A stretch of DNA of 64,000 nucleotides from Chlorops oryzae (GCA_020466095.1 CM035808.1:881501-945500); one strand, 5' to 3'; positions 1 through 11,677 are shown, counted from the stretch's first letter. Translations and numbers: made by a program. The notes: a model not told the origin generated them from the letters alone.

Positions 1-141
1 TCGCAGTGGTCTGCATACCACAGCTCCTTCGGTTATGGTTCGAATATAGCTGCCGGGGTTTTTGGACTTTTCAACTTTTTGGCCTATGCCGCTGGAACGT
101 ATTTCCTCTATTTGGAGCATAGAAGCGGCGCCACCCGTTAA
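1..141 (+). CDS. C-terminal fragment of a probable MARVEL-type four-pass membrane protein (partial)
   Basis: An open frame runs from base 1 to a TAA at 139-141 and gives 46 residues. It begins SQWSAYHSSFGYGSNIAAG and continues through a hydrophobic stretch of about 22 residues rich in G, A, F and L, which looks like a last transmembrane helix. It ends in a short polar tail (EHRSGATR). Small residues in the helix and a short cytosolic tail fit MARVEL/synaptogyrin-like proteins, but the fragment is too short to prove the family. The gene continues to the left of the window. No splice acceptor is visible at the edge, so base 1 lies inside an exon. AATAAA at 582-587 is a possible poly(A) signal. 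Confidence 0.5.
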   Translation, partial: SQWSAYHSSFGYGSNIAAGVFGLFNFLAYAAGTYFLYLEHRSGATR

Positions 142-1824
142 TTTAGTCATAGTCATTGCAGAGATGGAGACATTTTTTTACACCTTGCGATGCATAAAAG
201 CAGAGAAGCAGCGCGCCAGAGCGCTTTTTTGAATATTATTATTTTTTTGTTTTTGTTTTGTTTTTGGTAAGGAAAGGCTATCAACGAAAGTAAAGCACTG
301 TTGAATATAAACTTATTGTTAGTTTTAAAAATGATTTTTTGACTTTTTTGTAAGTAAACAGTTCAAAATATGCACAGAGCTGCATTCAATATTATATTAA
401 AACTTGAGTTTGTTCACATTAATGATAACAAAATCAACAATGGTTGAAGCACATGTTTATATATAAATAGAAATGATCGTATGTTTAAACACTAACTAAT
501 TGTATTTAATTTATGCAGTAATTAATGTATCTTTTTGTAACATAGTCTTATAATTAAAATACATTTCGAACAACAAAACAAAATAAAAATTTTAATTTAA
601 CAAATATCACTTGCTGTTTAACAATTGAATAAGTAGATGTACTTTGTCCATGATTATTTATTTTTCAACTGTAAAATTTACAGTAAAAATAAATCTTCGC
701 TTACGACAGTCGAAACCCTCTATTACAAATTTTTCGCTATAGCGAATCTTCTTAAGCTTTTTTCGCACCACACTTGATTCGGCTCTCATTCGTAGTTAAC
801 AACCGAATCACCTAAATCACTCGACTAGCTGAATTACTTCATTGAATATTAATTACGATCAGAATTACGTAAAAATCAGTGTCTTCACTAATTTTTATTG
901 AAACGAAAACAAAGGGTAAAAGAAGAAAGAAAAACAAAGCCCCTAGCGGGAGTTTATCTTATGCATGACACAAAAGCCCAATTGGTGCTCTTTCCAATAA
1001 CCTTTTAGTAAAAATATCAAGGAAATCCGAACTCGCTACAACGTACCCTTCTTCAAATAAAATTTCCTTTTGCAAAAGAGTGAATTACTTGAGTTGAGAC
1101 AGTTTCACTAATTGGCATTAGTGCGATATTCGTGAAATTTCCGGCTGGGTTATTGCTTTAAAATCAAGTCTTAAGGCAAAATTACGAATCTCTCGTCTAA
1201 CGGGATAATTCGTCATCGTAATTAAAGCGGCGATTTCGAAGTGCCGTCTGAACATAGTATAAACTGGTTTTAGTAGCTCGTATCCATTGGTAGCCATTAG
1301 GAGCCAATACAATCGATTTCAGAATAATCGATACAACTTAAAACTTAGTCGCTGTTCATATTAGGCGACAAATCAGCGCGACAAAGATAGTTTGTGGGCA
1401 AGGGACGGTCGGGGTAGAGATATGGGTCTTTGTCGTACGTACTCGGCGAGTCTTTCTCATCATAAAAAAAGTGCTGCCATATTTTGGTAAATGTTATTTT
1501 CTTATGAAGAAGCATATTTAGAATTCCGAAATAATATAAAAAGCTAAGTTATTAAGTATTGAAGACGAAGAATTTTGGAGAATAGCGGAGATTTTCTCAA
1601 AAAAAATGACATTTTGTAACAGATTATTTCTTATAAAAGCTATAGATTTGTAATAAGATTGTAAGTTATTAAGTATTGAAGACGAAGAATTTTGGAGAAT
1701 AGCGGACATTTTCTCAAAAAACAACATTCGTACAAACATATTATGTAGAAAATCATGATAATAATTTCCTTTTCTTATATCAAGAGCTTAGGGGATTTTT
1801 AATTGAGATTTTAGGTATTCCAAT
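142..1824. other. 3' flank of the first gene; no gene seen
   Basis: AT-rich sequence with no convincing reading frame. It holds the possible poly(A) signal at 582-587 and a 59-bp direct repeat (about 1545-1603 and 1662-1720). Confidence 0.6.
1545..1720. repeat. 59-bp direct repeat, two copies 117 bp apart
   Basis: The stretch starting TAAGTTATTAAGTATTGAAG at 1545 recurs at 1662. The copies stay nearly identical up to the TTTCTCAAAAAA tail, with one G/C difference seen. The 58 bp between them is unrelated. A short local duplication is the simplest explanation. Confidence 0.8.
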
Positions 1825-2078
1825 ATATCGCACCTTTGCTAATAAATCGGCACAATTCAAAATATTTTTAATCAATTTTTTTTATGTTCGATTGTATTTT
1901 TCTCTAAGAAACCCAACACCCAGAAAATTAACGCTTATATTGACAGATGCAGCAGTCGATTGAGAGGAATATAAGATTAGAAAAAATATTATTTCTACTT
2001 AGTTTCAAAAGATATTGAACGATTTTCGAGAAATGCGAAATTTTGAATTGTGCCGATTTAGTAGCAAGGGCGCGATAT
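1825..2078. mobile_element. MITE, family with ATATCGC...CGGCACAA inverted ends (copy 1)
   Basis: The ends are inverted repeats. The left side reads ATATCGCACC...AATCGGCACAATTC and the right side is its complement, ending GTAGCAAGGGCGCGATAT. A second copy lies at 5338-5590 with the same ends. No coding capacity. The superfamily is unclear. Confidence 0.75.
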
Positions 2079-2134
2079 GTTTTCTGGCTACACTGCATAA
2101 AACCAGTTTCTTCTTATTTTTCAAATGTCGCTAG

Positions 2135-2297
2135 GAGGCCATTTACACGTTAAGACATTTCGATAATGAAAAACACTTTTTGTGGACTAGGGACGCGCGG
2201 GGATGTGGTACGGGAGCGTTTTTCTCTCTTCCCCCTGCGTCCCTTGCACAAGAAAATTTGTTTCATTATCGAAATGTCTTAACGTGTAAGCGGCGTC
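2135..2297. mobile_element. MITE with GAGGCC-TTTACACGTT inverted ends (copy 1)
   Basis: The left arm contains TACACGTTAAGACATTTCGA and the right arm is its complement, giving arms of about 30 bp around a core with a TTTCTCTCTTCCCCCTGCGT stretch. A second copy with the same core is at 11057-11199. Confidence 0.75.
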
Positions 2298-2326
2298 TAA
2301 TGGCGCTATGTAAAAACCATCGAAAT

Positions 2327-2535
2327 GATGCCTTTTACACTAGTCAATTATTGACGTCGATTCCCACTGTTTTTGCGAGCAAAGTGCGGAAATTTAGAGA
2401 AAAATTGAGCGTTTTTGGTTGAACGTACTCGATAGATGTTTTTTCCCTCTTTCGTACGTGAAAACATGGATGTGAGTCTAAAAGCGAGTAAAAATAAGAA
2501 TTTTCGGTCAACAGTCGACCAGTGTAAAAGGCCTC
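2327..2535. mobile_element. Related MITE with GCCTTTTACACT inverted ends
   Basis: The left end is GATGCCTTTTACACTAGTC and the right end is the complement of GAGGCCTTTTACACTGGTC. The ends resemble the 2135-2297 element (GAGGCC then TTTACAC), so the two are probably related. It sits directly upstream of the RpS15Aa start region. Confidence 0.6.
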
Positions 2536-2611
2536 AATAATAGAAATGTCCGATATATCGATTTGTAAACATCGGTGTTTCGATATATAGATGTTTTTGC
2601 CCATCCTTAGC

Positions 2612-2618
2612 CCTTTTC
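2612..2618 (+). promoter_or_regulatory. RpS15Aa: TCT (polypyrimidine) initiator of RpS15Aa
   Basis: CCTTTTC matches the TCT initiator used by ribosomal-protein genes, putting the likely first base (a C) at about 2613. The mRNA would then begin with a 5' TOP tract (CTTTTCTTTC). TATCGAT-like motifs lie 30-70 bp upstream. Downstream, AG|GTAATC at 2672/2673 is the likely donor of a leader intron whose acceptor is TTTTTCAG ending at 2924. Confidence 0.65.
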
Positions 2619-2926
2619 TTTCGCGTTCGCGTTCGAGTGAAATCGACAAAAAGTTTCACAAATAAATCCTAGGTAATCCACAAGAAACTCCCGGTGAAAA
2701 TGGACTGGAAAATGGAAAATCTATTGGGAAAAGTGTGTAGATTCAGCATACGCTGAAATTGTGTCTTGTGTGCTGGTGCTTCCGCCAAAAATTGAAACGA
2801 AAATCGAAACATCGAAAACAAGACTACGTAGAATCGCTTTTGAATGAAAAGCTTTGGGTTCTCCATTTTCCGCATTTGCTATCCCCCCGTTTCCGTGTTG
2901 CCAACTAATCTCTTTCTTTTTCAGCC

Positions 2927-3319
2927 ATGGTACGTATGAACGTATTGGCCGATGCCTTGAAGTGCATCAACAACGCCGAGAAGCGCGGCAAGCGCCAAGT
3001 GCTGCTGCGTCCCTGCTCCAAAGTGATCATCAAGTTCTTGACCGTGATGATGAAGCACGGCTATATCGGGGAATTCGAAATCGTCGATGACCATCGTTCC
3101 GGCAAGATCGTCGTCAACCTTACGGGTCGCCTAAACAAATGCGGTGTCATCTCACCCCGCTTCGACGTTCCCATTAACGACATTGAGAAATGGACAAATA
3201 ATTTGCTGCCATCGCGTCAGTTCGGCTATGTTGTGCTGACAACGTCCGGCGGTATTATGGACCATGAAGAAGCCAGACGGAAGCATTTGGGTGGTAAAAT
3301 TCTGGGATTCTTCTTCTGA
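2927..3319 (+). CDS. RpS15Aa: 40S ribosomal protein S15A (uS8)
   Basis: Complete 130-residue uS8-family protein, the normal length for eukaryotic S15A. It starts [19 protein letters not shown] and ends GGKILGFFF. The central [11 protein letters not shown] and the [17 protein letters not shown] stretch are hallmark conserved segments. The protein belongs to the small ribosomal subunit and binds rRNA in the platform region. The coding region is a single exon. The ATG lies 2 bases inside the exon that follows the acceptor at 2924, so the leader is spliced (intron about 2673-2924), as is usual for fly ribosomal-protein genes. The codon pattern is biased towards C/G third bases, as expected for high expression. 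No breaks or missing conserved segments are seen. Confidence 0.97.
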   Translation: MVRMNVLADALKCINNAEKRGKRQVLLRPCSKVIIKFLTVMMKHGYIGEFEIVDDHRSGKIVVNLTGRLNKCGVISPRFDVPINDIEKWTNNLLPSRQFGYVVLTTSGGIMDHEEARRKHLGGKILGFFF

Positions 3320-3407
3320 GCGTTGTTGGCGCGGCGCGTCGCGGCGGAATGTTTTTAGTGTAAAGTGCGTGGGAATAGTTTTTACTGCTCGTAAGCTTTT
3401 TACGAAA

Positions 3408-3434
3408 AATAAACAATCGATGAAGGAGAATAAA
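3408..3434 (+). terminator. RpS15Aa: Poly(A) signals of RpS15Aa
   Basis: AATAAA occurs at 3408-3413 and again at 3429-3434, about 90-115 bases after the stop codon. This is the usual distance for a short 3' UTR. Confidence 0.7.
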
Positions 3435-3639
3435 GGAGTTTAGTGATATATCAATGCGAATGCTCTTTTAAATGTTCGAGAAAGGGTAATATCATTGTAT
3501 AGTTCCTATTTTAATTTAGAACCTTCCATCACCGTAGTTGTTCAATGATGTAGTTTTGTGGGAGAAGCTCATTCGAAAGGATTTCTATTGATAGTTTCGT
3601 CTATGTGGACAATTGTATTTCCCCAATAAGCAATTACAA

Positions 3640-3845
3640 ATGGGCATTTCCAAACGGACGCGACACTTAAATGAACAATTTTAAGTCCCGGATTCAAGTA
3701 CGGGGTAAATAGTACTTTTGCTTCTCAATATTTTCTTGCAGATTATGCGGACTTTTATATTTTTCAAAGTTTCTATGCAGTCCCGAATGGCAATCAGCTA
3801 TATACGGACGCGACAAAAAGTTTACTTTTTTCTGGAAATGCCCAT
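3640..3845. mobile_element. Short inverted-repeat element (ATGGGCATTTCCA ends)
   Basis: ATGGGCATTTCCA at 3640 is mirrored by TGGAAATGCCCAT ending at 3845. A CGGACGCGAC motif occurs near both ends. The size (206 bp) and lack of an ORF fit a MITE. Only one copy is seen here. Confidence 0.55.
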
Positions 3846-4030
3846 ATGCGCTGTAAGGGAGCCCTTGAACATATTTTGGGAATAGTTATGCTATAAGGAT
3901 TTTAATTAAAAAGAAAAATCAGATGTGAACCTGCTCGAGAAATATTTACAATCACTTTTCTTTCGTACCCAATTGGAACGAGGTGTATCATAAGATTTGT
4001 TGAAGCGCCTAGGAGATATACCTATAGGTC

Positions 4031-4218
4031 GATTCTGAATATTCCCGGGGAATTTACTTTTGTCGATAGTAAACTTCTTTTTTTTTAAATATTTAGTGGA
4101 AGAAATTTTATGGGAAATGGGTATTTGACCCATACCCATAATTTTCCTTACCCTATCTATTTAAAAAAGGAGTATTTTAGTCTCGAGAAAAGTGAATTCC
4201 CCGGGAATATTCAGAATC
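4031..4218. repeat. Palindrome with 36-bp arms around a CCCGGGGAAT core
   Basis: The arms 4031-4066 and 4183-4218 are inverted copies (GATTCTGAATATTCCC... and its complement) with only two or three mismatches. The 116-bp loop contains no gene. This is probably a foldback-type element. It overlaps the start of a 293-codon open frame that I do not accept as a gene. Confidence 0.7.
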
Positions 4219-4637
4219 GGGCTGATAGAAAATATTACGAAATTCTGCTCCTCAGCGTCCACCAATGGTTACGCCGTAAAAAAAAATCCGATCTCAAAAA
4301 TTTCAGCATGGACACCTAGTATTAAGAAGCACCTTTTAAGCCATATAGAAAGAATATTTTTGGAAAAATTCTCTCATGTCACAACAGGACGAGGAAAACT
4401 TGAAAAATTTCACATTTTTCACTTCTGTGATTCCAGGACATGCAAACAAATAGCTTGCTCCAATTTTGAATCTTCATTTACCGCGATTAAAGATTTGATG
4501 TATCCAAAATGTGGCTACACGATCGCACAAACCTCCTCGGAAATTTGTTTAAGTTCGGTTTTGGACGCTCCAAAACAAGGCGAGAGTGGAGGAAATTATT
4601 TCGCCTTCACAACAACTGAAAATGGATATCTTAACAT

Positions 4638-4798
4638 TAGGGGTATTCACAAAGGCGTGTTAAAAACGTTGGAAAGTCGGAAAATTGCGACTTTAAAAAA
4701 TTTTAAATTTTTTTTGAATCTTTTACAACATTTTAAGCAGATAAAATTTTCCGATTTTCCGACTTTACTATTTTCCGACGGCTTTGTGAATACCCCTA
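4638..4798. mobile_element. MITE with TAGGGGTATTCACAAAG ends (copy 1)
   Basis: The left end TAGGGGTATTCACAAAGG is mirrored by GGCTTTGTGAATACCCCTA. A second copy with the same ends and a similar GTCGGAAA core is at 56864-57004. Neither encodes anything. Confidence 0.75.
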
Positions 4799-5126
4799 TT
4801 GTAAGCCCAACGATTTCCGAATATCAAAATCCTCAACTTTTAGAAATGAACCTTTCGGCGATATTAAAATCCACTAAAACAAATAATTTTATTGGACATT
4901 TAATGGTCGCGTGTACAAAACCGTTTATTATTTTGAAGAGCAAGTTTCATGTAACAAGGGCCCTTATTGAACTGATTAATGGACTTGACATTTACAATGC
5001 GCTGAGTAAAGTAATTTACGTCCACCTATCGATTGAATTGTGCCACATTTATGGGACTAGAAATCGCAAATAGCGAACATTAATGGAGTGAAACAAAAAA
5101 TCGTCAAAGCAATAAAATTTATTCCC

Positions 5127-5262
5127 TAAGGGGCTCTCTCCAGATCTGTCAGAAATGAAAAAATTCATATAAAAAAACGCCTCAGAAATGACTCAGAAAT
5201 TTTCTGAAGTGTGTTTTTATATGAAGTTTTTCATTTCTGACAGAACTGGAGACAGCCTCTAA
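5127..5262. mobile_element. MITE with GGGGCTCTCTCCAGATCTG ends (copy 1 of 3)
   Basis: Nearly perfect hairpin of about 135 bp. The left arm carries GGGGCTCTCTCCAGATCTGT then CAGAAATGAAAA. The right arm is the complement, ending GACAGAACTGGAGACAGCC. Sister copies are at 30891-31026 and 53136-53274. The flanks suggest a TA or TTA target. Confidence 0.85.
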
Positions 5263-5337
5263 CTGAAAAAATTCAATTCAAGAATTTGTAAAAAATACTT
5301 CCATACTTAATTAATTTTTTTCAGTGTAACTGAAAAG

Positions 5338-5590
5338 ATATCGCAGACTAATCACTAAACCGGCACAATTCAAAAATGCTTCAAACAATTTTTTCATGTT
5401 CGCCAACATTTTACTGCAGGAAAAGGAACACTTGGAAAATTAACATTTATTCTTATTGATTCTGCAGTTAATTAAGAATAATATAAATTTAGAAAAGAAA
5501 TTGATTTTGCAGGCGTCGAGATTTATAGGCTGTTTGCCCGAGAAATTCAAAATTTTGAGTTGTGCCGATTTAGTGATTAGTGTGCGATAT
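5338..5590. mobile_element. MITE, ATATCGC...CGGCACAA family (copy 2)
   Basis: Same inverted ends as 1825-2078. The left is ATATCGCAGACTAATCACTA and the right is TTAGTGATTAGTGTGCGATAT. The ends here are longer and better preserved than in the first copy. Confidence 0.75.
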
Positions 5591-6222
5591 TTTCGCCACT
5601 GCAAATTGCAATTCAACCAATAATTAGCATTGGATTACTATAATTACTGCGATTATGCAATTATAATCCCCTTTGTACTTAGCGGGAGATTATATTCGAT
5701 AAATTTGAAAAAATTACTAGTTGGACTAGAAAATATGTATATTCAATCCCCATCCAAAATAGAGCCCATACATTTTTGAACAGAGGCCAAATAGCATTAA
5801 TTTTTATGCACAGAAAATGTATCAAATTTCGAGTTAAAAATATTTCGAAATGCACTAAAGCTAAATTGATTTATGCGAATCAATATCGAATTGCAAATCG
5901 TGCGGAATTCGCTTCCACAATAATTCGCTTTCCACTTTTTGTAACAAGTCGCAAGATTCGAAATTCGAATCGTAATAAAATTCCGCGTCACGGCGGGAAA
6001 GCGAAGAGGAGGAGGTGGGGCTTTGGAAACAGGAAAAAATTTCCACTGTTAGTCGGTCAATGCGAAGAGCACAGGTGTACTTCCGAGCTGACTGACGTCG
6101 ATGTTCGCATAAAATTATGGAATGAATATGACTCAAGTCGAATGACTAAAAAAGCGAAAACGAAAATAACGATTAGCACAAAATAATTAAAGGAAATTGC
6201 GAGATTCCAGCGGACGAAGATA

Positions 6223-7095
6223 AAAACAAGTAAGGGTGTTATAGTCAGGCGAGCCTGACAATAGAATACCCGACACAGACACATATCTTCAAAGAATTTT
6301 TAATATCAGGAGGTGTTTAAGGCCATAAGGGGCCCCATATACCGACTTTTGCTAAATTTCTGTATGAAAAATGCCCCTTTGCCACGCCCACTTTTCCAAT
6401 TTTTTTTTTAATACTAATCGGAGGCTTAAATATACGATCTAATTTTAAGTTTCATTAAAATATTTCGAAAAAGTCCGATTTTAAGGCAGTTTTGTGATTT
6501 TTGTGACAGACCCTAGTACTGGAGGTACCCTTAATAATGGACCGATCTAGGAAATTTTTTGGGAGGATGTTAATGGCTACAAAGGAAGCATAAGTGCCAA
6601 ATTTCGTTCAAGTTCCATTTGAATTTCGGGTGTTGGGGACATTTTTCGAAAAACGTCATGCCACGCCCACTTTTACAATTTTTGGAAATCATATTACTTG
6701 CCTTTAAACATGTTCAAATATCAAATTTCATCAAAATATCTTGAAAAACTTCGATTTTAGAGGAGTTTTTGTGATTTTCATAACAGACCCTAGTACTGGA
6801 GGTACCCCTAAAAATGGTCCGATCGGGTCCATTCTCGAACTTGTTCTTACTCATGTCCCCGTGAGCACGCATACCAAATTTTGTCAAGATAGCTCAACTC
6901 CTTCGATAAGATAACTGTATACAAACAGACGGACAGACACGACACGGACGCAGACGGACATGGCTTAAATCGAATCTCCTGGTGACGCTGATCATTTCTA
7001 TATATATTTTGTATAGTCTATCTCGACTGGTTCTGGGTGTTACACACAACCACACAAACGCAATATACCCTCGACACAGAGTATGTCGAGTGTAA
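6223..7095. mobile_element. Dispersed ACAAGTAAG...TATACCC element (copy 1)
   Basis: Begins AAAACAAGTAAG followed by AATACCCGACACAGACACA. It contains repeated GCCACGCCCACTTTT blocks and an ACAGACGGACAGAC run, and ends near ACCCTCGACACAGAGTATG. A close second copy is at 29029-29826, an eroded third may be at about 37560-37830, and a related element is at 62645-63733. No intact ORF. Elements with these ends are common in fly genomes. I cannot place it in a superfamily by eye. Confidence 0.75.
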
Positions 7096-7441
7096 TGAAT
7101 TTGATTAGCGCTGAGAGCTTCATTTCATCACTGATGCTAAAGTTTCATTCATTCATCGCGATTATATTGGAACAGTTAGATACTATAAGAGAACAATTGC
7201 CCACTTTATTCTCTCGCTCTTGAAATTCTTCGAATATCTCAATGGAAAGTACTTTGCACATGGGGAGGAAAAATGGTAGCAACGTCACAGCACATTCAAT
7301 CACACTTGAAAATGTTATTCTAATCGCGTGTCTACATCTAATCTTTTTCTCTCTGATGTAGTGTAAGCCTCGCGCCATGGTCTGTCGATAAGTAACTTTT
7401 GAAAGATAACGACTTTTTCATATTGTTGTTGTAACTTTCCA
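7096..7441. other. Intergenic, no gene seen
   Basis: About 350 bp between the repeat and the 3' end of the peroxiredoxin gene. Short frames here show no family features. Confidence 0.5.
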
Positions 7442-7447
7442 TTTATT
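7442..7447 (-). terminator. Jafrac1: Poly(A) signal of the peroxiredoxin gene
   Basis: TTTATT on the + strand is AATAAA on the minus strand, about 280 bases after the stop codon. No nearer canonical hexamer was seen. Confidence 0.5.
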
Positions 7448-7723
7448 ACCAAGGCATAATTCTGTGGCTAAAAATACAGACAGATGAGAATTTCGTTAGA
7501 CAAACAATCACTGGAAACATTTTATGCCATTCTAAAATATAAAAACTTAAAAGATTACAAATAAGGAAACATTAGGGCACATTTTTTTTTTCAGTTTTTG
7601 TGCAGCCTCAATTTTGATGCCAATTCGAAATGAGTTCCGTTGATCGCTTTTGTTTTAAGACAACACGATTTATAATACAATTTTATATGAGCATTGAACG
7701 ATCTTTTTTTTTTTTTTGTTTTT

Positions 7724-8308
7724 TTATGAAGCGGTTGCAAAGTAATCGAGTGATCCCTTGGGATCAGCGACCATGGTCTTCTGTCCCGGCTTCCAGTTAG
7801 CTGGGCACACCTCACCGTGTTCGTCGGTGAATTGAAAAGCTTGTACTAAACGTAGAGTCTCGTCCACGCTCCGTCCGACCGGCAAATCGTTCACTGTGAT
7901 CTGTCGCAATTTTTGACAGCGATCGATGATGAAGAGGCCACGGAATGGAATGCCGGTTTCTTCGTCCAAAACGCCATAGTCACGCGATATCTTCATCGAT
8001 TTGTCGGCCAACAATGGGATGTCTAAGCCACCAAGACCGCCTTGTTTCCTCGGCGTATTAATCCATGCCAAGTGCGTGAAATGGCTGTCCGTTGAGCAAG
8101 CAACGATCTCGCAGCCGATATTACGGAATTCTGCAGCACGATCCGAAAAGGCAATAATCTCAGTTGGACACACGAACGTGAAGTCCAGCGGATAGAAGAA
8201 GATCACCAGGTATTTGCCTTTGAAATCTTTCAGCGATATCTCCTTGAATGATCCCTTTACGACAGCTGTGCCGCTGAAGTGTGGTGCGTCCTTCTGCAAA
8301 TTTGGCAT
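7724..8308 (-). CDS. Jafrac1: Typical 2-Cys peroxiredoxin (thioredoxin peroxidase 1, Jafrac1 type)
   Basis: 194 residues, the same length as fly Jafrac1. The enzyme reduces hydrogen peroxide and alkyl peroxides in the cytosol using thioredoxin. The peroxidatic cysteine is Cys47 in FTFVCPTE. The resolving cysteine is Cys168 in GEVCPANW. The [13 protein letters not shown] segment, the GGLG motif (about 90-94) and the C-terminal YF (189-190) are present; the last two mark eukaryotic Prx sensitive to over-oxidation. The open frame extends 27 codons upstream, but that stretch is intron. TTTTCCAG ends just before AAATG, so the ATG is two bases inside the second exon. A leader exon ends at GCG|GTAAGTT (8898/8897), giving an intron of about 590 bp. 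No lesion is seen. Confidence 0.96.
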   Translation of the reverse strand: MPNLQKDAPHFSGTAVVKGSFKEISLKDFKGKYLVIFFYPLDFTFVCPTEIIAFSDRAAEFRNIGCEIVACSTDSHFTHLAWINTPRKQGGLGGLDIPLLADKSMKISRDYGVLDEETGIPFRGLFIIDRCQKLRQITVNDLPVGRSVDETLRLVQAFQFTDEHGEVCPANWKPGQKTMVADPKGSLDYFATAS

Positions 8309-8898
8309 TTCTGGAAAAGAGAGATTACTTAGTATACCTCCATTAAACTCAAAATAATGACTGAGACCAAAGAAAATTGCGAAATTCAAAAACTTGCCCT
8401 CAGAGGTTATCGACGATTGGAAAACAATGGCTTTTCCTTATTCTCGAATCTGCAAATCTTTAAGGCTTCACTTCGATTTCCCAAGACCTACTTTTGTCGT
8501 TAATCTTCACGATGGTACAGTTATGTAATTAAAGTCTCCCCTAACGCCATTTAAAGTTTAAATAATCCACCGTTCGTTAATACGAAACTAGTTTCGTCAA
8601 CCGGCGAAAAAAAAAATGTGTAAAAAAAAATACAGCAAAATCATGGCAGCCTCAATTGGTTTTTTTGTTGTTGTTGTTGGGATGAGAGCTTTTTTACATA
8701 CCGACGCACATACGAACAGCGGCATTTTTTGATCGAATTAAAATGTTCGAAAGGTTTCGATGTACTTCGATACAACAACAACAACTACAAAGATAGCGGA
8801 ACTTCCGCCTGTTCGAAATTCTAATTACTTTCGATTCTATGGCAAGGGTTCGTCGCTGCCTTGAATTTCGCAATTTTTATTAAATGATTCAACTTACC

Positions 8899-8990
8899 GC
8901 GAGCTTCGTTTGTTTTTTCGTAGACGAGTTTAGAGCGTAATTATCAAAGACGACAGATTCAGCGTGGAACAACTTTTTGCCGCGACGACT
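8899..8990 (-). promoter_or_regulatory. Jafrac1: Probable leader exon and start region of the peroxiredoxin gene
   Basis: The stretch upstream (minus strand) of the donor at 8898/8897 should hold the non-coding first exon and promoter. No TATA box is seen. The exact start cannot be fixed from sequence. Confidence 0.4.
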
Positions 8991-9019
8991 TTTTCTGAAC
9001 TGAGCGGCAATTTGGGGTA

Positions 9020-11056
9020 GAGCTGGAGAGACAATCGATAGCACTATCGATACTAGCGATGGTTTCAAACTATCGAAAACATCGATGGTTGAGGCCTTTT
9101 ACATTGAGAGCTTACATTATCAATAGTTGACCGCATTCTCATTTTTAGTACAAAACGATAACATAATCGATTATCGAAAAGTTGAGCGTTTTTTGTTGCA
9201 TTGTACATCTTGTCAAATCCGTTTTGATTTTTCGATTGTATCGAACATCTATCGATGGTCATGGTGAACAAATTTCTCGACATTTGAATTTGATATGTCG
9301 TTAATTAGATTGTTCGACTGGAGACAATCGATCATTCTCAATTAATGTCTTATTTAGCTATTTTTCTTGATCAATATTTAGATTTACATTCTTTGTATGT
9401 ACGAAAACTTACATTGTAGGCAATTTTTATATATAAGATATGGACATCAAAATGTGTGAATACAATTAAAACTTAAGATCGTTAAACTCCATAGCGACGA
9501 AATGATGGTTCGTTGCGGTATATCGGCATAAGAGTGAAAACATTTAAGTGCTGCATTCCATTGAATCAATATTTGATCAAGTATTTATGAATGGAAGAGC
9601 TACATTTCTATGCGTCCTGAAATGTTCGTTTCGATTCTGGAAGTTTCATGCCTTTATGTCTTGGCTGTGACAAGTATGAAATCACCTAAAGTAGTTTAGA
9701 AAACCCCTGAAAACATCTGTTATATAAATTTATTTAAAAAACATATTAACATCTACCTCGATAAAAATTGCTTCAAATATGCATTTTTAATTCAAAGTCA
9801 TTTTGAAATATCGATTACATAAATTTTAAATTCGATTAAAACAAATCAGTTATGACTGTATTTAAACTATCATAGTTATCAAACCCTTAATCAGAGAAAA
9901 ATTTAAATTTGCAGTCTTTAATTTTATAAAACTAACCACTGTAGATTGAAGAGAAAATTCATAGCAAACGAGTACGAATTGATCGATATTCTTTCGATAA
10001 GTGTAAAACAAATGCAACTCAAAAGGAATATCGATAGGAATTGACGATCAACTCTATGAACTAATGTAAAACCTCTTTGAAGAATATCCATAGTGATCGA
10101 TTCTGCAATACTTTAGTATCGAAAGGTGGTTACAAATACGATGTAAAATGGCTTTCTTCTTTTGAAATGTACTCAGTTCTCATATCGTCTAAAATGCCTT
10201 TGTTTAGAATTATGGCGAGACCGCTGAACAATTCATCTTTCATTTATTCAAATGTTTCGATATGTAAAAATCATCATTGAAACATCCTATGTTATATCTT
10301 ACTTTCAATGATCGAACTATGTTTATTGAAAATACATTCTTGGACCAAAATCATAATTGAAATAATCATTACTAAATTTATCGATTAAAGAAATCTGATC
10401 GAAATAATAACATTAGCCGAAACTCATAACGATAGCTTACAAACGTTGTTGCTTCTTTAGGTCGAGAAAAAACTTTAGAAATTCTGCGAGTCTTAAGTGT
10501 CGCATTTTACAAACCAAATGAGAATTATGGCGTCATGCTAAAATTTTATTCTTTGCACTGATGCCAGAACGAGGGGTTTTCTACGTTTTGATGGATTTTT
10601 TCGATTTTACCTTTAACCAAAAATCACTTCAAATGTTTACATGCGATTTTTACTGATCACTTTTCTATAGAAACCTAAAATATAGCAATTTTTTTTTAGA
10701 ATATCCAAGGAAAAAGAGTCACCAAAATACTGCCTAGCAACAGTGCTGGTTACAAAGTATGGAGAATTGAGTAAGAAAGGTTTTAAAATTCGGCTTCTTG
10801 TATATTTCCACGTGATATTAAATGAGGAGGGTTACTTATGCACAGTATTTTATTAATTATTATAGGACCACCATTAGTTTTTAAATTTAAAACTTTTAAA
10901 TGATTGATATTTAAATGTTAAACAGCTCAAATATGCTTGATTGGAACCACTAGCAATTTTTTAATAAATTAAGTTTACATTTGAAAATATATCTTCCGAT
11001 AGTACTGTCGATATTTCAGCCTATCGATGGTCGCAACTATCGATAGTTCTCTCTAA
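9020..11056. repeat. Composite repeat region rich in ATCGAT/CGATAG motifs
   Basis: Begins GAGCTGGAGAGACAATCGATAG and ends CTATCGATAGTTCTCTCT, an approximate inverted pair. Inside, GAGGCCTTTTACATT at about 9090 and AATGTAAAACCTC at about 10062 form another inverted pair. The segment 10480-10570 recurs at 62297-62400, and part of it recurs near 41600. The start recurs at about 61090. There is no coding sequence. I read it as nested or degenerate foldback-like elements. Confidence 0.5.
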
Positions 11057-11199
11057 GAGGCCATTTACACGTAAACACATTTCGATAATGAAACTCACTT
11101 TTTGTTGGCTAAGGTAGCGTTTTTCTCTCTTCCCCCTGCGTCTCTTCCCAACGAAAAATTTGTTTCATTTTGAAAATGTCTTAACGTGTAAATAGCGTA
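11057..11199. mobile_element. MITE with GAGGCC-TTTACACGT inverted ends (copy 2)
   Basis: Left GAGGCCATTTACACGTAAAC, right TGTCTTAACGTGTAAATAGC. The core shares the CTCTCTTCCCCCTGCGT stretch with 2135-2297. Confidence 0.75.
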
Positions 11200-11677
11200 T
11201 ATGCTGTGAGAAAGTGTTATTATATGTTGGGGCATAGATAGAGCCGATCACATTCCTATCGATACTTCAACGATAAACAGCCACTAAGTATGCCACAAAA
11301 ATTTATTTCTACAATTTTTCTTGCCTAGCCTGTCATTAACACCATGTCTCGAGGGGCAAGTTTTTCTCTCTCGATTTCTCTGGTATGATGAAATTCGACC
11401 GGTTTGCAATTTTTATTCTGCAGGTACACTTGCGATTATCAGGAATATTCGTGATTTTGAAAATTGCACATTAATGTTACTTCGAAAAGAAAAAAAAAAA
11501 CTTGAAATATTTATTCAACAATATGCAGTGACCAGCTGAGAACTGATTACCGTGATAAACACTGACATTTCAAATGCGTAGAAACAATTCTGTCGTGCTC
11601 TCTTTGAGAGGCCGTTCGCTCTGAGTACTTCGAAGCGAAATGAAATCCGCGAGAGCGAACGCTTCGAAAGGGACACC

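Noticed and set aside
4192..5073. 293-codon open frame on the + strand
   Set aside because: It begins in the arm of a palindrome and runs through the MITE at 4638-4798. The product is low in complexity with no domain. Chance opening across repeats is more likely than a gene.
5776..6186. 136-codon frame, Lys/Arg-rich
   Set aside because: No recognisable domain, no nearby promoter or poly(A) evidence, composition like the surrounding AT-rich DNA.
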